A stretch of 64,000 nucleotides of DNA from an uncultured Peptococcaceae bacterium (GTDB lineage Bacteria; Bacillota; Peptococcia; Peptococcales; Peptococcaceae), in contig URZX01000010.1 in the NCBI GenBank assembly GCA_900552455.1, positions 9,475 to 73,474 on the forward strand, in the 5' to 3' direction. Both the position numbers and the translations under genes were made by a program. Numbering within the stretch: the stretch's first letter is position 1; every line of letters starts with the position of its first letter. This document shows positions 41,989-50,000 of this stretch, piece after piece. The notes under the pieces are model-generated. The model saw only the letters and a list, made by a program, of their open reading frames with translations. It searched no databases and had not been told where the DNA came from.

Positions 41989-42642
41989 ATGGTCACAATC
42001 GCTCAGCGCTGGCGTTTGGATATTATCATGACAATTGGGCTCATCTGTTGCATGAGCTATTCCCTCATTGGCAAGGCGCTTCATGAGTGGATCGGCACAG
42101 CAGTGCTGGCGCTTTTTGTATTGCATCTCGCGCGCAATCGTCGCTGGTTTACGAGCCTTCGTCGCGGTCGGTGGAATGGGGCGCGCGTTCTTGGCAGCGT
42201 GCTCTGCGGGCTCGTCTGCTTCGTGACGCTTGGGCTCATCGTCTCGAGCCTGATGCTTTCGGAGTATGTGTTCGCCTTTCTGCCGCTGGGGCTGCCGGAA
42301 GGCGTTGGCCAGACACCGCACCAGGTCTGCGCTTATTGGGGATTTTTCTTCATCGCGCTGCATCTTGGGCAACACGGACGGTCTGCTCAGACCATGCTGG
42401 CGCAGCGTTTTCACCTGCCAGCGCGTTTTTGGCGAGCGTTTCTCGCGCTCATCTGTGCCGGCGGTGCTGCTGCGTTTTTCTGGCAGAATCTGCCCGCGCA
42501 TCTGACACTCAGCGCAGGTGAATTTGCGTCCGCGTGTGGATTGGGCGCGTACCTCGCCGCGTATTTTGCGATTTTCATTCTCGCCGCCGTTCTCGGATAT
42601 GGATTGAAACGCCTGCTTGACAGAGAAAGGAGCTGCTCATGA
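41989..42642 (+). CDS. DUF4405-type membrane protein (cytochrome b-like)
   Basis: A 217-residue protein with four or five hydrophobic segments. His residues lie near membrane edges (LHEWIG at 32, LHLARN at 46, HQVCAYW, LHLGQHG), as in DUF4405, a family with a cytochrome b561-like four-helix core that could bind haem. ATG 41989 follows GGAAGGGGAG. Its stop overlaps the GNAT gene by 4 bp, so the two are coupled. Electron transfer in the membrane is possible, but no partner reductase is adjacent. Confidence 0.7.
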   Translation: MVTIAQRWRLDIIMTIGLICCMSYSLIGKALHEWIGTAVLALFVLHLARNRRWFTSLRRGRWNGARVLGSVLCGLVCFVTLGLIVSSLMLSEYVFAFLPLGLPEGVGQTPHQVCAYWGFFFIALHLGQHGRSAQTMLAQRFHLPARFWRAFLALICAGGAAAFFWQNLPAHLTLSAGEFASACGLGAYLAAYFAIFILAAVLGYGLKRLLDRERSCS

Positions 42643-43199
42643 TCACCACCGATCGTTTGATCTTGCGCACCTGGCAGGAATCTGATGCCGACGCGCTTTA
42701 TCGTTACGCCAAGGATCCCGCTGTCGGCCCCATCGCCGGCTGGAATCCGCATCAGAGTGTCGAAGAAAGCTGCGAGATCATCCGCACCGTTTTCGCCGCG
42801 CCGGAAACCTATGCCGTCTGCCTGCGCGAAAGCGGAGAACCCATCGGCTGCGTCGGCCTGCAAACCGGAGATGCCGCCAATCTGCCGCTCGCCTTTCGCG
42901 AGGCAGAGCTCGGCTATTGGCTCGGCGTGCCACATTGGGGAAAAGGCTACATTCCCGAAGCCTGTCAGGCGCTCATCGCCCACGCTTTTACCGAGCTTAA
43001 ATATGACACCCTTTGGTGCTGCTGCAACGATATCAACGCCCAGTCCAAGCGCGTCATGGAAAAATGCCACTTCACCCACATCCGCACAGAAGAACGCCCC
43101 GCTTTCACCCAGGACGCTGACGGCTGGACCTTCACCGGCCAGACAAGAATGGAATACATCGCCCGTCTCATGCGTTGGGAATGGGAGAAGCTGGCGTGA
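42639..43199 (+). CDS. GNAT N-acetyltransferase (RimJ/RimL-like)
   Basis: A 186-residue acetyltransferase. It opens TDRLILRTWQESDADALY and has the acetyl-CoA loop LGVPHWGKGYIPEAC (about 109-123) and NAQSKRVMEKCHF, all typical of the Acetyltransf_3 group. It would acetylate a primary amine (protein N-terminus or small molecule) with acetyl-CoA. Codon-coupled (ATGA) to the DUF4405 gene. Substrate unknown. Confidence 0.85.
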   Translation: MITTDRLILRTWQESDADALYRYAKDPAVGPIAGWNPHQSVEESCEIIRTVFAAPETYAVCLRESGEPIGCVGLQTGDAANLPLAFREAELGYWLGVPHWGKGYIPEACQALIAHAFTELKYDTLWCCCNDINAQSKRVMEKCHFTHIRTEERPAFTQDADGWTFTGQTRMEYIARLMRWEWEKLA

Positions 43200-43204
43200 T
43201 ATAT

Positions 43205-43245
43205 ACGAAAAAACACAGACCGCAGATCGCGGCCTGTGTTTTTTC
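43205..43245. terminator. Bidirectional terminator between GNAT and Crp/Fnr genes
   Basis: AACACAG-A-CCGC pairs with GCGG-C-CTGTGTT, with A/T runs on both sides of the hairpin, between convergent genes. Confidence 0.85.
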
Positions 43246-43247
43246 TG

Positions 43248-43931
43248 TCAGCCTTCTTCAGCCAACGCTTCGAGGGCTTCGAGGTCGTTGACGATGAGCT
43301 GTTTTTTCTGGCGATGAATAATCCCTTGTGTCTCAAGAGAATTGATATAGCTGGTGACGTTGGAGCGATGGACATCGGTGAGAGAGGCAAGATCAGTGAG
43401 CGTTGGAAATTTACTGACGAGATAGCTGCCGTCCTCCTGAAGCGTGCCGTATTTATGGACGAGAGAAATAAGAAAGGAATAGACCTTGCTTTTTGCGCCG
43501 AGGCGGTTGGTGGTCAGCACTTGCTGCAGGAGAATGCCATAGCGCGCTGCGATGAGCGCAGAATATTTGCGGATAAAGGCTGCATCGGATTGCAGAAAAG
43601 CGAAAACGTCGGTGAGCGGAATACTGTAGAGCGTTGCTTTTTCGAGCGTGACGAGATTTTTGCAGTATTGCTCGCTGACAGAGTGGAAAATGAGCGTATC
43701 CTTGATGAAGATATAGAGCAAGCGCTCGTGGCCCTCATCATCAAACATATAGGCCTTGACTTTTCCGGTGGCGAGATAGAGCAGCTCGTCCGGATTGTCA
43801 GCGACGGGTACCTGGCCGCCTTTTTTGATGGTGAAGGTGCGGCTGTAATTGGCCAGGATGAAGTGCTTGAGCTCCGGAAAAAAATCACTGAGTCGACTGG
43901 ATTCAACGGGAAGAAAATCTTTTTCAGACAT
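43248..43931 (-). CDS. Crp/Fnr family regulator
   Basis: A 227-residue protein: cyclic-nucleotide-binding-type beta barrel (about 20-125), a dimerisation helix, and a C-terminal winged HTH (TLTDLASLTDVHRSNVTSYINSLETQGII, about 177-205). No Fnr-type Cys cluster is present at the N-terminus, so it is not an Fnr oxygen sensor. It is divergent from transporter 4. Its predicted -35 (TTGTCG, 17 nt before TATAAT at 43985-43980) lies inside the TGTTG-N6-CAACA site at 43995-44010, which suggests autorepression. The effector is unknown; the CprK group binds aromatic acids, and a similar ligand is conceivable. Confidence 0.87.
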   Translation of the reverse strand: MSEKDFLPVESSRLSDFFPELKHFILANYSRTFTIKKGGQVPVADNPDELLYLATGKVKAYMFDDEGHERLLYIFIKDTLIFHSVSEQYCKNLVTLEKATLYSIPLTDVFAFLQSDAAFIRKYSALIAARYGILLQQVLTTNRLGAKSKVYSFLISLVHKYGTLQEDGSYLVSKFPTLTDLASLTDVHRSNVTSYINSLETQGIIHRQKKQLIVNDLEALEALAEEG

Positions 43932-43994
43932 AGATAGGTCTCCTTTGTTGATCGCATGAGGAATTTTGTCAGTATCACCATTATAAAGAAAAAA

Positions 43995-44010
43995 TGTTGT
44001 GGCGACAACA
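43995..44010. promoter_or_regulatory. Crp/Fnr-type operator 1
   Basis: TGTTGTGGCGACAACA, a perfect 6-bp-arm palindrome centred at 44002.5. On the plus strand TATGAT (44032-44037) predicts a start near 44044, 41.5 bp from the centre, the class II activator position. On the minus strand it covers the regulator's own -35. Confidence 0.75.
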
Positions 44011-44057
44011 CCGAGCGGAAAACAAAATTGATATGATGCATTTATAAATCTAATGAG

Positions 44058-44073
44058 TGTTGTGGCCGCAACA
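44058..44073. promoter_or_regulatory. Crp/Fnr-type operator 2
   Basis: TGTTGTGGCCGCAACA, with 5-bp arms matching operator 1, lies downstream of the predicted transporter 4 start, between it and the AGGAGGG ribosome site. Binding here could restrain transcription. Confidence 0.6.
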
Positions 44074-44104
44074 AAAGGATTTTGTCTTTTTTAGGAGGGA
44101 AAAC

Positions 44105-45556
44105 ATGTCAAATGTAGCAAAAAAAGCCGGCACGAGCTATTGGATCCGTGTCGCCATCTGGCTCATACTGTCGTTCGCTGGTTGGTTTTTGCCACCCGTG
44201 GGACCAGTCACTGCTTTTGGGATGAAGGTCATCTTTATTTTTGTCGGGCTGATGTTTGGATGGATCTGCCTGGATCTCATCTATCCAAGCTTCATGTCGA
44301 TCATTCTTGTCGCGCTTGCCAGTGGGGAAGCGGCGAAAACGTTCTTTTATGCGGGCTTTTCCAGCGAGATCGTTGTGGTCATCATTGTTTTGACGAGCTT
44401 CATTGCGTACGCCAATAAGGTGGGGCTTGACAATTACATTGCGCAGAAATTTATCCGCATTCGTTTTCTGCAGGGGCATCCGTGGCTTTTTGTTACGGCG
44501 TTTATGGTGCTGATCTATGTGCTTGGGCTGATGATCGATATTTACCCAGCGATTTTTCTGCTCTGGCCTGTCACTTATCAGATCTGCGACGAGGCAGGAT
44601 TTGAGCACGCTGGTAAATTCTCGAGCTATATGTGTTTTGCGATCACGTTTATTTCTGGACTGGGCATGCTGTCGAAGCCATTTTCGCCATGGAGCCTCAT
44701 CGGCGTGAATGCGCTCGACACATTCATGGGCGATGGCTTCACGATCAATTACTCGCTGTTCACGCTCTACATGTTCCTGATCTCGATGGTGATCATCGCC
44801 TGCTATCTGCTCATCGGGAAAATGATGCGCCTCGATCTGTCGCCGCTGAAAAATTATCGCGTGCCGGAGCAGAAGGTGGTGCTGACGCATGAGCAGAAAA
44901 TTGGCGCTGTGTTTTTTATCGCGTTCTTTGTGATGATGTATCTGCCAAGCTTGCTGCCAGCAGAATGGACGCTGACGAAGTTCCTCGATCAGATGGGCGT
45001 GCTCGGTGTGGGCGCCATTCTCCTGATCTTTCTCGGCGTTGGCCGAACGAATGGAAAGAAACTCTGCCAGATCGACAAACTTGCGCAGGAAGCTGTGCCA
45101 TGGCAGATCGTATTTCTCATGGTCGCCAATGCTGTCATGGGCTCTGCGCTTGAAAATGAAAACGCCGGCATCATCGCAGGTATTCATGCTGTCTTTGGAC
45201 CGCTCGTTCAGGGGCTGTCGCCGGTGCTGTTCTACATCGTTTTGATCGTTCTCTACGGGATTGTCACACAGTTTGTTCATAATGTCGTGCTGCTTGCCGT
45301 TTTCACACCGATCGCTCTGCAGTTTGGTACAATGGTTGGCGCAAATCCAGTTACCATTACGTTCATCGGTATTGTCATCCTTTCGACAGCGCTGGCTACA
45401 GCCGGCGCCAGCTCTCGCAGCGGGCTGGTTTTCGCCAACACAAAATGGATCGCGCCAAAGTGGGCGTATTATCTCGGTATCATGAGCGTGGTGCTTGTGA
45501 TGATCGCCTATGCCGCCATTGGCGTACCACTGGCAAATCTGATGTTCCCGGTGTAA
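44105..45556 (+). CDS. SLC13/ArsB-NhaD-like anion transporter 4
   Basis: A 483-residue membrane protein with about 12 segments, distantly related to the three transporters in the reductase array. The second-half loop ATAGASSRSGLVFANTKWI is distinct, so a different substrate is expected. ATG 44105 behind TTAGGAGGGA is chosen over an upstream in-frame ATG near 44057 that lies within operator 2. It faces a Crp/Fnr-type regulator, and the next gene encodes a nucleotide-pyrophosphatase-like hydrolase under the same kind of operator. Uptake of the ester substrate or of its product is the natural inference. Confidence 0.85.
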   Translation: MSNVAKKAGTSYWIRVAIWLILSFAGWFLPPVGPVTAFGMKVIFIFVGLMFGWICLDLIYPSFMSIILVALASGEAAKTFFYAGFSSEIVVVIIVLTSFIAYANKVGLDNYIAQKFIRIRFLQGHPWLFVTAFMVLIYVLGLMIDIYPAIFLLWPVTYQICDEAGFEHAGKFSSYMCFAITFISGLGMLSKPFSPWSLIGVNALDTFMGDGFTINYSLFTLYMFLISMVIIACYLLIGKMMRLDLSPLKNYRVPEQKVVLTHEQKIGAVFFIAFFVMMYLPSLLPAEWTLTKFLDQMGVLGVGAILLIFLGVGRTNGKKLCQIDKLAQEAVPWQIVFLMVANAVMGSALENENAGIIAGIHAVFGPLVQGLSPVLFYIVLIVLYGIVTQFVHNVVLLAVFTPIALQFGTMVGANPVTITFIGIVILSTALATAGASSRSGLVFANTKWIAPKWAYYLGIMSVVLVMIAYAAIGVPLANLMFPV

Positions 45557-45597
45557 GGATAATATATTGAAGAAAAGTGCGCTTTGTCTTGAGAATC

Positions 45598-45640
45598 TGT
45601 TGCGCTCACAACAACGGCGCATAAATGGAATTGATAAAAT
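45598..45640 (+). promoter_or_regulatory. Crp/Fnr-type operator 3 and promoter
   Basis: TGTTG-CGCTCA-CAACA (45598-45613, centre 45605.5) lies 41.5 bp before the start predicted (45647) from TAAAAT (45635-45640). Same geometry as operator 1. Confidence 0.7.
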
Positions 45641-45689
45641 GTAACCAACAAGTTGATAAACAACCACTTCATCAAGGAGGAAACATTCA

Positions 45690-47765
45690 ATGACTACTGG
45701 AAGAAAAGTCATGGTTCTCGGCCTCGACGGTATGGAACCATACACTGCGAAACGTCTCATGGACGCAGGCAAAATGCCTAACCTGAAAAAAATGGTAGAA
45801 AACGGCGCTGCCCGTGAAAATCTCGAACTTCTTGGCTCCATGCCAACCATCACCCCTGCTCAGTGGACCACCCTCGCTTGCGGCTGCAACCCTGGCGTAC
45901 ACGGTGTTACCGACTTCTGGAACCAGGACCTTGAAAACCTCGACACCATCATCTATGGTCTCGACAGCCGTCTTTGCCAGGCTGAACAGCTCTGGAACGT
46001 TACCGCTCGCGCTGGCCTCAAGACGCTCGTATGGCAGTGGCCTGGCAGCTCCTGGCCTCCAAGCAGCGACAGCGAAAACCTCATGGTTGTCGACGGTACC
46101 CAGCCAGCTTCCGTAAACTATTCCATCGCTAACATCGACATCGAAAAATACGTCGAAGCTTCCACCGAGATCACCGAAAACGAATTCATCGACCATATTG
46201 GTTCCAAGAACCTCGGCGACGCTGCTACCGACTGCGTCATCGATGAACTCGATCTCGAGGAAGAGAGCGACGAAGACAAATATGCAGAATTTGATGCGTC
46301 CAAGACCGATGCTAAGGCAAACCGCGCAGAACTTCTGCTCAACCGCTACAAAATGAAACGCATCAAAAACGTCGACTTCCACAAACAGGGCGGCGCTGCT
46401 ATGGAACAGCTCGCCAAGGTTCCATTCGATAAAGTAAAGAGCACCATTTCTGAACCAACCAAGTGGGCCAAAGAACTGCCGGAAGGCGCGCGTGAATTCA
46501 TCACCTACACCGCTGGTGGTCAGATGCGTCGTCCATGCCTGATCCTGAAAAATGCTGACGGCATCTATGACACCGTTGAAGTTTATCGCTCCAAGAAGGA
46601 CGCAGAACCTCTCTGCACCCTCGTTGGCGAAGAAATGGTCACCGACGTTCTCGATGAAAACCTCGACCACGGCAAAAAGACCATGGCTACCCGTTCTTAC
46701 AAGGTCCTCGAGATCGCTCCAGACGGCAGCAAGGTTCGTATGTGGATGAGCACCGCGTTCAAAGTTGACTGCGACGATCGTTGGTCTCCAAAATCCATCT
46801 ACAAAGAAGTCATCGAAAACTGCGGTTATGTACCACCATTCACCCAGATGGGCGGCACCACCCTCGAATTCGCACAGAAGATTCTGACTCCAAGCTGGGA
46901 ACACAATGCTATGTGGCAGTCCCGCGCGATCAACTATCTGATCAAGGAAAAAGATCTCGACGTCGTATTCAGCCATCATCACTTCATCGACCACAGCGCA
47001 CATCAGTTCTGGAACTTCGCACTGCAGAAACCAGGCATGGCTCCAGAAGAAGAATATCAGAAGCAGATCGACAAGACCTACGAAGTCGCTGACGAATACA
47101 TCGGCAGCTACCTGCATCTGCTCGACGAAGGCTGGACCATCATCCTGACTTCCGACCACGGTGAACAGATCCACACCATGCCACCAGCACGTCTCGGCAG
47201 CGCCGGCGGCGTCAGCGCAGGCATCATGCGTGAACTCGGCTACACCGTCATGAAGAAGGACGAAAACGGCAACGACACCGCCGAAGTCGATTTCTCCAAG
47301 ACCAAAGCCCTCGCAGTTCGTACCTCTTACATCTGGATTAACACCAAGGGCCGCGACAAATACGGCATCGTTGACCCAGCCGACAAGTACGATCTCGAAG
47401 AACAGATCATCGACGATCTCTACAGATATCGTGACGCAGACGGCAACCGCATCATCGCTATGGCATTCCATAACAAGGATGCAGAAGTCATCGGCCTCAA
47501 CGGCCCATACACCGGCGATATCGTTTACATGAACCGTGAACATTTCGTCACCGAACATGGCCAGGGCCTGTCCACCTATCGTGGCTACTATGGCACCAGC
47601 GTATCGCCAATCTTCGTCGCTTGCGGCAAGGGCGTTAAGCACGTAGAAAACATGAAGCGCATCGTCCGCCAGGTCGACGTTGCTCCAACTGTCGCAGCAC
47701 TGCTCGGCGTTCCAATGCCAGCTGACTGCGAAGGTGCACCTGTTTATCAGATGCTCGAAGACTGA
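45690..47765 (+). CDS. Alkaline phosphatase-superfamily hydrolase (nucleotide pyrophosphatase/phosphodiesterase-like)
   Basis: A 691-residue cytoplasmic protein. It has the NPP-type opening VLGLDGMEPYT (metal Asp13), the nucleophile block MPTITPAQWTTLACGCNPGVHG (probable Thr55), HHHFIDHSAH near 432 and LTSDHGEQIH near 486 for the second metal site. There is no sulfatase C/S-x-P-x-R formylglycine motif. Members cleave phosphodiesters, phosphonoacetate or related esters with two zinc ions. About 150-330 is an insert with acidic stretches (LDLEEESDEDKYAEF) unlike short NPPs. The codon use is strikingly biased, suggesting very high expression. AAGGAGG precedes the ATG. It has its own Crp/Fnr-type promoter. 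Confidence 0.85.
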   Translation: MTTGRKVMVLGLDGMEPYTAKRLMDAGKMPNLKKMVENGAARENLELLGSMPTITPAQWTTLACGCNPGVHGVTDFWNQDLENLDTIIYGLDSRLCQAEQLWNVTARAGLKTLVWQWPGSSWPPSSDSENLMVVDGTQPASVNYSIANIDIEKYVEASTEITENEFIDHIGSKNLGDAATDCVIDELDLEEESDEDKYAEFDASKTDAKANRAELLLNRYKMKRIKNVDFHKQGGAAMEQLAKVPFDKVKSTISEPTKWAKELPEGAREFITYTAGGQMRRPCLILKNADGIYDTVEVYRSKKDAEPLCTLVGEEMVTDVLDENLDHGKKTMATRSYKVLEIAPDGSKVRMWMSTAFKVDCDDRWSPKSIYKEVIENCGYVPPFTQMGGTTLEFAQKILTPSWEHNAMWQSRAINYLIKEKDLDVVFSHHHFIDHSAHQFWNFALQKPGMAPEEEYQKQIDKTYEVADEYIGSYLHLLDEGWTIILTSDHGEQIHTMPPARLGSAGGVSAGIMRELGYTVMKKDENGNDTAEVDFSKTKALAVRTSYIWINTKGRDKYGIVDPADKYDLEEQIIDDLYRYRDADGNRIIAMAFHNKDAEVIGLNGPYTGDIVYMNREHFVTEHGQGLSTYRGYYGTSVSPIFVACGKGVKHVENMKRIVRQVDVAPTVAALLGVPMPADCEGAPVYQMLED

Positions 47766-47816
47766 GATCACATAACTTCCATATATCCTTTCCTTTTCAA
47801 AAAAAGGTGATCTATG

Positions 47817-47846
47817 GCAAAGGCAGAGTGGGGACTCTGCCTTTGT
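47817..47846 (+). terminator. Terminator after the hydrolase gene
   Basis: GGCAAAGGCAGAGT pairs with ACTCTGCCTTTGTC around GGGG; the T run after it is interrupted. Confidence 0.7.
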
Positions 47847-47867
47847 CGTTATATAGGAGGAATTTTT

Positions 47868-48611
47868 ATGAACGAATCCAACGAAATCCATCGCGATATT
47901 TACGTCGGCATGGTCGCTGAGGAAATGGCGCAGTCCGGTTATTATGGCGAAGACGTGACGCTTTACGGCTTTCTCGCGAACGGCGAGCTGCACAGCTTCG
48001 ACGACGAACAGGAATGCGCCGAGACCTATCTGCTGGCGCTGGCAGCCGGCGCAGAAATTTCGCGCATGACCAGCATGCACAAACGCTGCCAGAAAAAGCG
48101 CAGCGCCAAGAAAGCCGCTCGCGAAGAACTCGCCAGCGAAATGCGCACAATGCTCGCTGCTGAACCAGCGCCATTTGCACGACGCACTGTCGATCTGCGC
48201 GCGCTTTCCGATTACACAAAAGGGCTCGCCAAGCCACGCAGCCGCGAGCAGGAAGCCGCCATCGTCGGCGTCATGACACTGCCAACTTTTGGCATGAAGC
48301 CAGAGGAGCGCGAAGCTGTGCTCGATGTGAAGAAAAGCTTTGAAGCCCCAGCTGCCAATCGCCATTTCTTCGGCTTCTACGAGAAGAAGGACGCGCGCTG
48401 GCAGCCGGTGCTCAACGGCGCGCTGCCAACAATCCTGAAAAAATGGTGCGCAGCCGCTGCGCGTGGGCCCGTTTCGCCGATTCTGCCGATGCATCTCGAA
48501 AGCGCGAAGCCAGTCTACCAGCTGCGCGGCGATTTCGAAACGCTGCTCGCGCAGACCATGGACGAGGCGTATCTCGCAATGCTCGATGCGCTCTACGCGT
48601 CGCAACACTGA
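47868..48611 (+). CDS. Hypothetical protein
   Basis: A 247-residue soluble protein with no family I can name. The N-terminal 65 residues look compact and acidic (IHRDIYVGMVAEEMAQSGYYGEDVTLYGFL), then a basic, Ala-rich helix (about 72-95) and an alpha/beta C-terminal part. No membrane segment or signal peptide. ATG 47868 is chosen because TAGGAGG lies 7 nt upstream; a longer frame would cross the terminator hairpin. It precedes the amidohydrolase gene by 58 bp and may be cotranscribed with it. Confidence 0.65.
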   Translation: MNESNEIHRDIYVGMVAEEMAQSGYYGEDVTLYGFLANGELHSFDDEQECAETYLLALAAGAEISRMTSMHKRCQKKRSAKKAAREELASEMRTMLAAEPAPFARRTVDLRALSDYTKGLAKPRSREQEAAIVGVMTLPTFGMKPEEREAVLDVKKSFEAPAANRHFFGFYEKKDARWQPVLNGALPTILKKWCAAAARGPVSPILPMHLESAKPVYQLRGDFETLLAQTMDEAYLAMLDALYASQH

Positions 48612-48669
48612 TCTGATCGCCGTTCGTTTTTCGTGAACGGCGCTATTTATATGAAAGGAATGAACGATC

Positions 48670-49845
48670 ATGGATCAACAAGAGATTTTCAAAGAAGCGC
48701 TCGCCATGCAGGAGGAGCTCGCAACCTGGCGCCATGCCCTGCATCAGATGCCGGAGCTGAGCCTCGATCTGCCAAAGACCAGCGCCTTTGTGCAGACGCG
48801 CCTCGCCGAGATGGATGTGCCCTTTCATACGATTGTGAATGGAAACGGCGTTGTTGCTCAGCTTGGCGAAGGGGAGCCGTGCCTGCTTTTGCGCGCTGAC
48901 ATGGATGCGCTGCCTGTTGCGGAAACCTCCGGCGTCGATTTTGCGTCGACGAACGGCTGCATGCATGCCTGCGGCCACGATATGCACACGACCTCGCTGC
49001 TCGGCGCGGCAAAGCTTCTCAAGGCGCACGAAGCTGAGCTCCGTGGAACCGTGAAGCTGCTCTTTCAGCCAGGCGAGGAAACGTTCAACGGCGCAGAAGC
49101 CTGCATCAAAGACGGCGTGCTTGAATCGCCGCACGTGGACGCTGCCGTCGCCACGCATGTTGCGTCGATCGCGCCAGTCGGCCTCGTTGCTTACGGCGAT
49201 GTGCCGAACGCAGCCGTCTACGGATTCAAGATCACCCTCACCGGCAAAGGCACCCACGGCGCCATGCCAGCCCTCGGCATTGATCCGATCAATACCGCCG
49301 TGCGCATCTACCTCGCGCTGCAGGAGCTCATCGCGCGCGAAGTGCCAGCCGACCAGGAAGCGACGCTCACCATCGGCCAGCTTTCTGCAGGCAGCGCGTT
49401 CAACGTTATTCCGGAGACCGCCGTCATGCAGGGAACGCTGCGCGTTTTCGACAACGAGCTGCGCGTGCAGCTCATCCGCCGCATTGGCGAAGTCGTGGAA
49501 AATATCGCAGCTGCTTATCGCACCAAAGTGGAATTTGAGATTCTCGGCGATATTCCAGCGCTCGTTTGCGACGCAGCGTTCAACGCGCGCCTGGCCGAAT
49601 CTGTTCAGCAGGCAGCGCCAGCGCTCGCTGTTCACGGCGGCGTGCATACCACAGGTTCTGAGGATTTCGCGTTTTTCGCACCACATGTGCCAACGGCGAT
49701 GTTTTTCATCGGTGCCGAGACCGACGATGGCACGCCAACTTACAACCAGCACAATCCAAGCGTCCGCTTCAACGACAAAGCGCTGCCGATCGCAGCCGCC
49801 GTCTACGCCATCAGCGCGCTCAGCTGGCAGCGTGAGCAGGCGTGA
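48670..49845 (+). CDS. M20 family amidohydrolase (hippurate/N-acyl amino acid hydrolase-like)
   Basis: A 391-residue M20D metallopeptidase-fold enzyme. RADMDALPV (75-83) and HACGHDMHT (99-107) give the metal ligands, FQPGEETFNGAEACI provides the catalytic Glu, KGTHGAMPA marks the dimerisation-domain His, and GSEDFAFF is the last metal ligand. The family cleaves N-acyl amino acids such as hippurate, indoleacetyl or N-acetyl amino acids. Length is typical. AAAGGAATG precedes the ATG. Cytoplasmic, no signal peptide. Exact acyl group unknown. Confidence 0.92.
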   Translation: MDQQEIFKEALAMQEELATWRHALHQMPELSLDLPKTSAFVQTRLAEMDVPFHTIVNGNGVVAQLGEGEPCLLLRADMDALPVAETSGVDFASTNGCMHACGHDMHTTSLLGAAKLLKAHEAELRGTVKLLFQPGEETFNGAEACIKDGVLESPHVDAAVATHVASIAPVGLVAYGDVPNAAVYGFKITLTGKGTHGAMPALGIDPINTAVRIYLALQELIAREVPADQEATLTIGQLSAGSAFNVIPETAVMQGTLRVFDNELRVQLIRRIGEVVENIAAAYRTKVEFEILGDIPALVCDAAFNARLAESVQQAAPALAVHGGVHTTGSEDFAFFAPHVPTAMFFIGAETDDGTPTYNQHNPSVRFNDKALPIAAAVYAISALSWQREQA

Positions 49846-49852
49846 CGATTTT

Positions 49853-49885
49853 TGCCGCCCCTTTCGTCGGGCGGCATTTTTTGTG
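49853..49885 (+). terminator. Terminator of the amidohydrolase gene
   Basis: GCCGCCC pairs with GGGCGGC (8-nt loop), followed by ATTTTTTG. Confidence 0.85.
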
Positions 49886-49932
49886 GGCAATACAAAATCT
49901 ATAACGGGTGGGGTATTTATCGTGGCTATTCG

Positions 49933-49962
49933 TTGAAATGTCCATAAAAATCATGGTATAAT
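49933..49962 (+). promoter_or_regulatory. Promoter of the diguanylate cyclase gene
   Basis: TTGAAA (49933-49938), an 18-nt spacer and a perfect TATAAT (49957-49962). Confidence 0.75.
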
Positions 49963-50000
49963 AAGTGGGCAAATCACAACGACCACGATGAGGGGAGGTG

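Noticed and set aside
45690..47765. Calling the hydrolase an arylsulfatase
   Set aside because: No formylglycine C/S-x-P-x-R motif; a Thr nucleophile block of the NPP type is present instead.
45687..48671. A 994-codon minus-strand open frame
   Set aside because: It is antisense to the hydrolase and downstream genes; it results from their strong codon bias and has no recognisable motif.
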